NCBI RefSeq assembly: GCF_033568475.1
Contig: NC_133123.1
Location: 135,864,242 to 135,928,241, forward strand
Direction of reading: 5' to 3'
Length of the DNA: 64,000 nucleotides
Source of the DNA: Henckelia pumila
Lineage: Eukaryota > Streptophyta > Magnoliopsida > Lamiales > Gesneriaceae
Below are positions 55,851 to 64,000 of this stretch, piece by piece; position 1 is the first letter of the stretch, and the number at the start of each line of letters is the position of its first letter. The position numbers and the translations under genes were made by a program. The notes below the pieces were generated by a model. It was not told the origin of the DNA. It worked only from the letters and a program-made list of their open reading frames with translations, and did no database searches.

Positions 55851-58848
55851 ATGAGTGGTACTATCTTTAAGACAATGTCTAAAAATGAGTGGGACATCCA
55901 AGAGCAGCAAAAACCACATGGGTTGTTCATGTGGAATTCTAGAATTTAACTTGGCCGCCATTCGATTATGATGTGAAAAAATGGTGTCAATCATAGTTAT
56001 GCTTCGTACTTATTGATGTTTCTACAAATGAAGAGGATGTGATCACAGTCTACAGTCAAAAGAACAAATAGAGGAAAAGCTTTCTCCACAAGTACGAAGC
56101 TGCTATCAAGAGAGAAAGAGCATTGCTTATTCACACTCATCAGGTACTCACTTTTATCTCCATCCACCAGTGATGTGTAACTTCAGGAATTTAAACTTTC
56201 TTTGACAAGGATTTTGATATATGCCCTATTCGATTTTATACTTCATTTTTAGACATTGTCTTAAAGATAGTACCACTCATTTTTTTACAAATGAATAGAT
56301 CACGAATTAAGAGAAAAGTTGAATAGCTAACAAATAATTTTTTTTAACCAGGGTCATTTATAACTAATCTCGTTGCTACACCCTTTTCAAGGTGAAGAAA
56401 ACACTAGAAATAATGCATTTGAAACATTGAAATGGAAGTACACTCTTATGTAAATGTTTTATCGCATCAGAAATTTTACAATTTTGTTTACTCGTCGACA
56501 TGTGAACTGAGCAGCAAATGTGGAAGAAGTCGGCAAGATCTTCAAATTTAATTTTCATGTACCCTACTAATCCTCAATGGGGTTGGAGCTGATTACATGG
56601 AGGTAAGAATAAATTTTTTAAATGATTATCATGATGAGTGGGGAGGATAAAAATGAGAGAAATTTCTTTAATTTTCATTTCCATGTGAGATAATCTATTC
56701 AAGGCAAAATACTTCTTCAGCACTTATTATTCATGTGGAATGTCATGCATAAATCAGATTAATTTATCTTGAAAGATGGAAGATTCTAAAAATTCCAATC
56801 TGGTTAGAACCACTACTAAAATGAGGAAATTTGCTAAGAATCATTATTATTTTTGGCATATGGCTTTTCTTCAGTTGGGAGCAAAGGATATAACATGGTT
56901 ACCTGGAATTACTTGAGTTTGTTACTTCAAATTTTCATTTTCTACGGGTAATCTTATGTGTTTCTGTCTTTTATTTTAATTTGTGAATACGTATCTGAAA
57001 AATTTCATGTTAAAATGAGTGGAGGATGGATTTATTTGAAAAGCTATTTTGATTTGGGGTTATGATTTCCTTACCAAATACCAAGTCTTCGTTTGTTTTT
57101 ATTTATAATAACTATATTTTTTTTAAAGGCTATTTGTGTATAAAGGTGCAAATGGATGGGACGTAGCTGTCCCCCACCAACAATTTAAATAGAGGGAATC
57201 ATAGACATCAACAAAATTGAGCTTCCACAATATTCATGGTGCTATTGCAGGCTGTATTTTGGTTAGTGGTGCCCAGATTAATCAGAGAGGCTAGGAGAAA
57301 ATAAAGCTTATAATGACAGTTCTCTTGCTGATCTTCTTCACTGCGGTGGTAAATAACTTATCAAAGCTATTACTTGTTCCTCTTTTGTTGCAGGAAAAAG
57401 TTAATGATTGGATTTTGAGAAGGCAAGAAGATGGGTTCAGAGTCACGATTGGTGATATATTCTCATATCTACAGGTTTTTTCTCTTGCATTGGTGAATTT
57501 GTGATGCATAGTTGTTTTTATATATCTATCATCATGCTTATAATTTGATGCATTATATTGATTCTTATAGGATAATTGTCTTCTTTTTTTTGTTTGTTTG
57601 TTTGTTAATTTTGATAGTGTTGTGCGATTGGCTTCAGCTATATTGATTTTGGATTACATTGCAGATTAGTAATGAAGATATCTTTTATTATATTCTTATA
57701 TAACTATATATGATTTTGGTCAGGCACTTTTTCCATGAGAATGATCAGAGTGCATCTTGTTATCATTTGTGTTAGCTGTCTTCTGGTTTTTTTATATGCT
57801 GAGTTTTGCTAATGTAGCTTTAATTAACTTGATAGGTTATTGTATCCAGTGGGACTGAATGGTAGTGCTTTTTTAAAGAAAGCTTATCAAAAGCTCAAAA
57901 TATGTAAGTCATAGACATAGTGCCAATAATCTACGGTGTCCTTTTCCAATCATCTTCTTCATTCCCGCAAATAAACCCAAAGATTGCTCTCTCGTTTTTT
58001 TTTTGCCAGGAAATGAATTTCATCTTCGCATTTTAACATAATCATTGCGATTATAATAACCTGCATGCCGTTATAAAGTAATAAATTTATGTTGTGACAG
58101 AACCGAGCTCATTCTTATGTAACCAGACTTTCACAGACAAAAATATCTTGTTCTGAAACAAAACCGAATATATACTCCCAACACCTTTATGAGAAATACA
58201 GTTTCAGAAATAGTTGTCTTGTAGACATAGCCCCTATTTTCTGGAGGGAATTCTCTACTTGATAAGGATGGAATTGTGACTAAGCTGGTAAAAATAGGTA
58301 AGTTTCGATCATTGTGCTGTTACAAGTGGATGGGATTTAAATCATTTTAGTCCTCTTTGAGGACTTCGTGTTCAATTTTAGCTTATACAATTCATGATTT
58401 CTGTTTCTGCTTCTGATCTTGTATGGTCAGAATCATCAATCTGCAAAGGTACACAATGGTTACTGCATATGTAATTTTCTAAGTTGATTTTTATATTGCA
58501 TGTGGAATCCCTAAGAAGTTGCTTTTATTTTCAATGATTTTTCAGGTTTTAGCAGTTATTCTCATGAAATGTTGTCCTTTTTATTAGATACCGTACTTCT
58601 GCGCAATCATGCATGAATTATTCATGTCAACTTGTCTGTTCAATTTATTGTGAAATACAAACTACACTCACAGAGACCTTTTATTGGTATGCAAATGAAC
58701 TATGTTTTAAATGGGAATTGGGCATAAATTCAAGAGATATTTTAGGGTCGTACTTATTCTTGACTTAGAAAGATTTATGTAAATTTTTTTGTATGAATTT
58801 ACTTGGAACTGTTTGAGATTGTGATCACAATTTAGTGTGATGGAACAG
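55851..58848. other. CACTA interior, no firmly recognised gene
   Basis: AT-rich with a few longer codon runs. 55851-55920 repeats GACATCCAAGAGCAGC from the MATE exon. 57310-57504 is open on plus for 63 codons (EKVNDWILRRQEDG, FRVTIGDIFSYLQ before GGTTTTT), possibly a fourth captured exon, but I cannot name it. 56035-56150 contains a GAGGATGTGATCACAG block with coding-like composition. Confidence 0.35.
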
Positions 58849-59335
58849 AGCTCAAAAGAAGGTAACAGATATAGCTTCATGGGAGAACCCCAAGAAGGCA
58901 TCTTTTGACGCCCAATTAAGAAAACTTGAGGTAAAAACATTCAACTTCGATTTGCTTGTTTGCGTATATCTTCAAATTTGCGTGTGTTTTAATGTAAATA
59001 TTTTAGCTATAAAACTATTCATGATCATCACTTTTGGTTTACATGAAATCCTGAACAAAGTTTGAAAGTTATAAATATAAAATGTTGAGTCAGGCTTGTA
59101 GATTGTAATCTACAGGAAAAACTAAAGAAAAATGAATATTATGCAGAAAGTGTGAAAAACAGGTGGCATTAATACACAAGCAGGCAAAAGAGAAGAGAGA
59201 CATGGTTGAAGCTACACGTAAAGATTAGATATTCAAGGAAACAAAGGCGGCTAATACATGCATACCCGTGCAACCAAGAAGATTCCTAAGAAATCTTTTC
59301 GATGCTTTTAAGGTGTAGTGTCTTGTGTTTAGCAA
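58849..59335 (+). pseudogene. Captured remorin C-terminal domain fragment, two exons
   Basis: Exon 58849-58930 (AACAG|AGCT...CTTGAG|GTAAAA) reads AQKKVTDIASWENPKKASFD and AQLRKLE. After an intron, exon 59116-about 59335 reads EKLKKNEYYAES, then, one base out of frame, VALIHKQAKEKRDMVEATRK, a stop, and a tail ending in FRNLFDAFKV-like wording (FLRNLFDAFKV). WENxKKAxxxAxLRKLE plus the coiled coil with HKxAxEKRxMVEA is the remorin C-terminal domain, which anchors to the inner face of the plasma membrane through a short tail. The intron after RKLE agrees with host remorins as I know them. Frameshift and stop show it is not functional. Confidence 0.8.
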
Positions 59336-59617
59336 AAAATGAACTGCGAAGTTTCAGGATTCCCTTGTAAAGTTTGTTGCCTTGATATAATGTTTTGTAA
59401 TACTTAAAAATTGTATATTAAATTTTATTTTTAAAATTTTAAGTTTTGATTGATTTATAATATTGAAAATTTGTATATTAATTTTTTTTTTGTTGCCTTG
59501 ATATAATGTTTTGTAATACTGGAAAATTGTATATTAAATTTTATTTTAAAAATTTTAAATTTTGATTGATTTATAATATTGAAAATTTGTATATTATTTT
59601 TTTTTTTATTTAAAAAA

Positions 59618-60030
59618 TGACAACGGATTTAAACTGTTGCAAAACTGTTGTCGTAAGCCTCAAAAAACAACGAATTTAAACTGTTGCAAAACTGTTGCCG
59701 TAAGCCTCAAAAGACAACGAATTTAAACTGTTGCAAAACTGTTGTCGTACACCTACATAAGACATCGGTTATAAAATGTGGTTGAATAAATGTCAACATA
59801 CGACAACAGATATAAACTGTTGTAAATATGTTGTCGTATGCCAACATAGACAACGGTTTATAACTGTCGTAAAAGGCAACTTAAGACAACGGTTATAAAC
59901 CGTTATCATATGTTGGAATCCACAACGGATATAAACCGTTGTTGTATGTTATACTTTCGACAACACCTAAAAGTACAACGGTTTTTTTACCCCTACGACA
60001 ACGGATATAATCCGTTGTCGTATCCTTTTT
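59618..60030. repeat. Right subterminal repeats of the CACTA element
   Basis: Repeats of ACAACGxATTTAAACTGTTG and ACAACGGATATAAACCGTTGT spaced about 45-60 bp. They resemble the left-end repeats but are more diverged in sequence. Just inside, 59395-59600 has two direct copies of an AT-rich block starting TTGCCTTGATATAATG (59380 and 59493). Confidence 0.85.
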
Positions 60031-60041
60031 TTCTTGTAGTG

Positions 60042-61601
60042 GATGCAATTGATCTAAGAATGTTGTTCGGAGTACAAAAAAGTAAGGGATTCTAACATGA
60101 CAAACACGTACGTGGTTCATGGTGAGGTGGTGACTGAGGATCCTTCTCTCTTCCCTCATTGGAAGACATTTCTTCTGTATAGAAAAATAAATAAACATGT
60201 CATTTTAGCATGTTGTTAGGATTCAGACAAATGATATGGTATTTGGACACAAACAAAACAAATTCATACGTGACTGGTGAGGTTTTGGCTGCTGCTGAGT
60301 GCTACTAGAAAAGACAGCAAGATGGGCTTGCAATATATCTTCCAACTCTTTCATCTTCTGTCTCATATCAGCAAACTCACCACGCATCTCAGCGACCTCA
60401 CCTCGCACCTCAGAAAACTCGGCTCGCATCTCGTTCATTGAAGTTTGCATCATCGTCCCCATGAAATCAATGGATGTCTGCATGGCACGCATCATGTCTC
60501 CTAACATCTGAATTTCATTTGGCTTAGGCGGCTGCAAGCCACTGGCATTGATTGGAGATGGTGGCGGGATCGTGGAATTATTGGGGCTATTGGACACCAG
60601 AGGGTTTGTCATCTCATTTGGGTATCAGGTGACCGATCATGGATGTGTGACAAAGGGTTCCCCGAAGGAATATTCACATCCGGTGTATGAACAAAATGGG
60701 AAGGGGGACGCTGGGAGCAGTACACCTTCTTATCCTGGGCCATAAAATCAACGATTTGATCAATCACATGATCTGGAGAAGGGTCTTCAAATATTCCAGT
60801 GCTGAAGTGTGCTGACATACGCTCCTCGTCAGTGGGAGCAAGGATCCCGACAATGACAGCCCACAAGTAATACTCATAATTTAATGCGAGTAATTGATTT
60901 ATGAATGAATACCATATATCTAAGAGACAAACAATTACTTTACTTACATTGTCAAGGGATTTGAAGCATGAATTAATTTCTTCCTTCTTAGGAGCATTCT
61001 TGCTGCTCCAGTCCTTCGTGCTCCAACGACACATACGCGGAAGTGGTAGACCAGCCTCATCTAAATGAGTTGCAAAACTGTCCACAACACCAGATATGCA
61101 TTCATAGGACAGGATCTGCAATTATATAACATTTCTATTTAATATATAAATATGATTCAAATGATATTATTACAAAAAATGACAAATCAAGATGACTTCT
61201 TACTTGTAATGGATTGATGAAACCTGCAATGGTGTATGTGAGCGAATTCTGTTTTTTTTCATGCCTTTCTTTCAATTTTTCACTTAAATTCATCGACCGC
61301 AAGCTAGCAAGGACTACATCATATGCGCAAGACCCCCTAGGATATCTATTAAAAACATCAAAGTCTTCCACTAACCTAAGCCACTCGGTGCCCACAGTCA
61401 TAGATTGCCAAGTTCTCTTGGTCAACAGAACACCAGCGACAAAAAGAAGGCACGCTAGTTTTAACTTCTCAAGATTGACCTCATCACCGCCCTCGTTGCT
61501 CAACACACCAAGCCTATCCTCCAAGTTCCGCACAAAGACCACATCCATATCCCCAAAATGTCTAGATTTAAAATCTAAATTCATTGGAATCTCAGGAATA
61601 T
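60042..61601 (-). pseudogene. MULE-borne DUF1985-Ulp1 gene, 5' exons (DUF1985 and coiled coil)
   Basis: Minus strand, upstream part of the gene cut by the CACTA element. Exon 61601-about 61205 encodes the DUF1985 domain: FGDMDVVFVRNLEDRLG, LEKLKLACLLFVAGVLL, WLRLVEDFDVFNRYPRGSC and YTIAGFINPLQ, a strongly characteristic wording. Later pieces (61117-60955, 60905-60610) read WSSKNAPKKEEIN and SHIHDRSPDTQ. 60612-60270 is a heptad-rich coiled coil (MRAEFSEVRGEVAEMRGEF). A small exon near 60160-60120 repeats the PPHxEP wording of exon blocks at 51.7-52.0 kb. The 5' end is lost in a gypsy LTR at 61602. DUF1985 proteins occur in MULEs, often with Ulp1 peptidases. Confidence 0.8.
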
Positions 61602-64000
61602 TGTAACACCCGAAAATTTTAATACGTAAATTTGCATGCATAATTAAGGAAAAAAATTATTTAAAATTTATATTTGGGTTAAATAACATTTATGTGTTAT
61701 TATGTGAATTATATGCATGATTTAATTTATTTTAACATTTAACCCGCTATTTTAGAATTTTTAGATTTTTAAGAAAATTATTGGTTTTGATCGCGTAGAC
61801 GGGACCGTGGACGGACGAGATACCAAAATTCTTAGCCAAAAATATTTTATGAGTTTTATGAGCCTTAAAATAATATTTTAAGGTATTTTGTCAAGAAAAT
61901 TTTAGTATTTAATTATATATTTATTTAAGGGTTGAATTTTAGCCAAAATAAGTCATTTTAATGACTTTTATTAATATTTAAAAATCCCTTAAGTTTTAAT
62001 TTCGGGATTTAGCATTTTCCATCAGATTATTATTATTTATTAAGGGTTTTTAAATATTATTTTTATAGAATAATGTTATATTATTTAATAATATATTTTT
62101 TAACCTATTATCTAACCTACCCAACCCCACAACCCACTACCAAGCCGTCACTTTCATCCTGTTCAACATCTTCCTCCATCAGATTCTTCTTCATCCTCCA
62201 GAAACCTCCATAGCCGTGCATTCAAGATTTATTAGAGTTCTTCACCGTCTCATCATCCCGGTGTCCGAATACGCATTAGTCTTCGTAAATTAAATACAAG
62301 GCATGTTTAATCTTTTCTTTTCTCACCTTATAAGCTATTTACATGATTTTATGTCAGATCATCATGTTTTTATATGCCTTTGATTGATTTTATGCGAGAA
62401 CTTGTGGAGTTTATTTCACTGCCCTTGTTTCTTGGCTTGGCTCATGACATATTCACATTTTTCTTGCCATGGGAGGGTCCAGCCGGTGGTCAGGCATGTA
62501 GGGGCATGTGTGAGGGTCTCTAGGGTTTGGTAGGCTGAGTGGTTCGAACCAAGAAGAGGCAGAAACGAAGCTGGGCTAGCTGGAGTGGCTTGTGGCGCAC
62601 AGGTTAGGGTTTCATGGAAGAACATGTCGTTCTGCACCTGTGGGGCACGGCTTGGGCTGAGTCTGGGCAGGTTCGATTCGCCCAGATGTTGCCCAAGTTA
62701 GGTAGGCGTGGCTCCGACCAAGGGTGGCCGGAGTAGGCGGGATGATCGAAAGAATGGGACCTGCTACAGTAGGCTCGCGAGCTGGGGGTTTGGTTGGATT
62801 CAGCTGTCATGAACGTGCCATGTAGGGCTTGACTCAGGGCAGGGCCTAGTCAGGGTTGACCTCCTGGACCCTGGGGAGGTCCAGGTGGCAGCGCTCCGGC
62901 CGGTGGCGGCCGGAGCAGGGAGTAAGAAGGAGAGGAACGGGGGCTGCCAGAATTTGCATGAGAGAGGAGCTAGGTTTGGGGGTTCGGGCAGCTGGGCACG
63001 TACTTGGGTAGGGTCTTCCCGGGTCGGGTTTGATGTTATTCGAGTCATGGGTCATGTCAGGTTGGTCCGGGTTCGGGTTAGTTGGGCCGGGCTCGGGTAT
63101 TTTTATTTTTAAGTATTTAATGATTTATGATGTTTTTAGGCCAATTAAATAGTTAGAAAATTATTTGGGCTTCCAAATAATTTTATTTGGGCCTTAAATA
63201 ATTTATTTAAGTTAGCCCAATGATTTTTACGGGCTTGGGAGCCCATAGAAATTTTTAGGCCAGTCAGTGATTTTATTGGGCCAGTCCAGGAATTTTTATG
63301 AATTAATTAGTTATTGAGCCCAAATATTTTTATTTAAGCCCAATAACATTTAAGTACTTTATTTTAGTAAAAATTATAATTTTTAAAATTATTTATTTAA
63401 TTATGGGCTTTAAGTTAGTTAATGGGCTTTAAGTCAGTTAAGGGGTTTAGTAGAGAGACCAGCAGTCTGGACCAACCCATGAAAAATAACTAAGTCCGGA
63501 ATATATATTTAATTATTTTTATGCATGAAGTTTATATTTTAAGTATAAGTATATTTATTATGAAAAAATTAATTAAATATATATTACGGACAAATTTTCA
63601 GTGCATGCATTCATGAAATTTTTTATGTATATAATAATGTAAATGATGAGCAATAAAATATCTTTGGTGGAAATTGAAGTATGTGTGACATAGGGGTGGT
63701 TTTTCACCATATGATCCGGTAGTTTTACTACCATAAGGGTGGTTATCCACCATATGATTCGGTAGTTTACTACCATAGGAGGTGATTTATCACCGCCATC
63801 GTACGTTGGTTTATGAAACTGATCAGTCGACACATGAGCGTCACACTTATGGATAGGACCATCTTCAGGTTTCAAAAGCATTGCTCAATTATGTTATATA
63901 TGATAAAGAAATAATATGTTTATGATTATGGTTATGATTTAGTTTATGATTCAGCAGTTTTATTATGTGATGAAAATATTTCCATGCATGCTCATGTACA
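61602..64000 (+). repeat. Gypsy-type LTR, incomplete at window end
   Basis: Starts TGTAACACCCGAAAATTTT within the DUF1985 exon and continues past the window edge, so it is at least 2.4 kb. Contents are typical of long plant gypsy LTRs: an AT-rich start, a GC-richer part (62.4-63.1 kb) and GGTGGTTTTTCACCATATGATCCGG-type short direct repeats at about 63693-63790. Short open frames there have no family features. Its 5-bp target copy would be AATAT (61597-61601), to be checked beyond the window. Confidence 0.75.
63690..63795. repeat. Short direct repeats inside the right-edge LTR
   Basis: Two to three copies of GGTGGTTNTNCACCATATGAT followed by CGGTAGTTTACTACCATA, each with internal dyad symmetry (GGTGG/CCACC, GGTAGT/ACTACC). 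Confidence 0.8.

Larger units (their letters stand above)
52184..60041. mobile_element. Non-autonomous CACTA (En/Spm) element carrying captured host gene fragments
   Basis: 7858 bp. The left end CACTACAACAAATA and the right end (minus) CACTACAAGAAAAA are CACTA terminal inverted repeats. The 3-bp target duplication GAT (52181-52183, 60042-60044) is perfect and the flanks rejoin as GAAAGAT-GCAATTGATC, a sequence seen intact at 51656. Subterminal regions are full of ACAACGGTTTT...AAACCGTTGT hairpins. No TNPA or TNPD transposase is visible. The interior has exon-intron pieces of a MATE transporter, a receptor-like cytoplasmic kinase and a remorin. The element would depend on transposase from relatives. 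Confidence 0.93.
23790..61601. mobile_element. Inferred giant Mutator-like element (or MULE cluster) carrying transposase, GRF zinc finger, novel ORF and DUF1985-Ulp1 genes
   Basis: Grouping these parts is inference. A MuDR transposase gene (plus, 24.3-32.0 kb), a GRF zinc-finger pseudogene (minus), an intact small ORF (plus) and a DUF1985-Ulp1 gene (minus) are linked by non-coding DNA full of one motif family, TCGACYG / CRGTCGA. The motif occurs beside every gene, in arrays of different period, and hardly at all in the host-gene island to the left. Without the nested copia, LINE and CACTA insertions the stretch would be about 17 kb. No terminal inverted repeats were recognised, which also holds for VANDAL-type MULEs. 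The right edge is lost in a gypsy LTR at 61602; the left edge is placed only by where the motif begins. Confidence 0.55.

Noticed and set aside
62416-63112. Several short frames at the right edge
   Set aside because: They lie in the GC-richer part of the gypsy LTR and overlap on both strands, as expected by chance in such sequence.

Overview
This is nuclear DNA from an angiosperm, almost certainly a eudicot. It has GT-AG introns, plant gene families (DYW-class PPR protein, NF-YB, RCI2/PMP3), TTTAGGG-type telomere-like repeats, and plant clades of Ty3/gypsy, Ty1/copia, RNase-H LINE, CACTA and Mutator-like (MULE) elements. No species call is possible from the sequence alone. All identifications are from reading motifs; no database search was run.

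Layout. 1-399 is the end of an old gypsy LTR. 583-11190 is a complete but dead Ty3/gypsy chromovirus (minus strand, probably Tekay/Del-like). It sits in a TG microsatellite with a 5-bp target duplication, and its 5' LTR is split by a solo LTR (8486-10361). 11.9-22.2 kb is a small island of four host genes, all on plus: an NF-YB histone-fold transcription factor with a 6-nt microexon, a 54-residue RCI2/PMP3 membrane protein, an NDUFA8-like CHCH protein with eight cysteines, and an intronless DYW-type PPR editing factor. A nested MITE cluster lies at 15.5-16.6 kb.

From about 23.8 kb to 61.6 kb the window reads as one very large, decayed Mutator-like element (or a cluster of related ones) that other transposons have invaded. 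It holds a MuDR-type transposase gene (24.3-32.0 kb, plus), a GRF zinc-finger ORF (34.75-35.2 kb, minus), an intact intronless 131-residue ORF of unknown function (46.86-47.25 kb, plus), and a DUF1985 plus Ulp1/C48-peptidase gene (50.3-61.6 kb, minus). Between and beside these genes lie tandem arrays (about 286 bp, 1047 bp, 198 bp) seeded with one short motif, TCGACYG / CRGTCGA. The motif's orientation flips in the middle. DUF1985 proteins, as I recall, are the anti-silencing VANC factors of Arabidopsis VANDAL MULEs, which act on short motifs accumulated in their own non-coding DNA. The arrangement here suggests an analogous system in another lineage.

Nested insertions in that region: a Ty1/copia element (26007-30985, TSD AAAAG) inside the transposase gene; a 7.9-kb LINE (36758-44695) inside a telomere-like repeat, itself carrying an inverted truncated LINE (42334-43083); a 7.86-kb CACTA element (52184-60041, TSD GAT) inside the Ulp1 gene; and the start of another gypsy LTR at 61602 running off the window. 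The CACTA element encodes no recognisable transposase but carries exon-intron pieces of three host genes (a MATE transporter, a USP/receptor-like cytoplasmic kinase and a remorin), so it looks like a Pack-CACTA.
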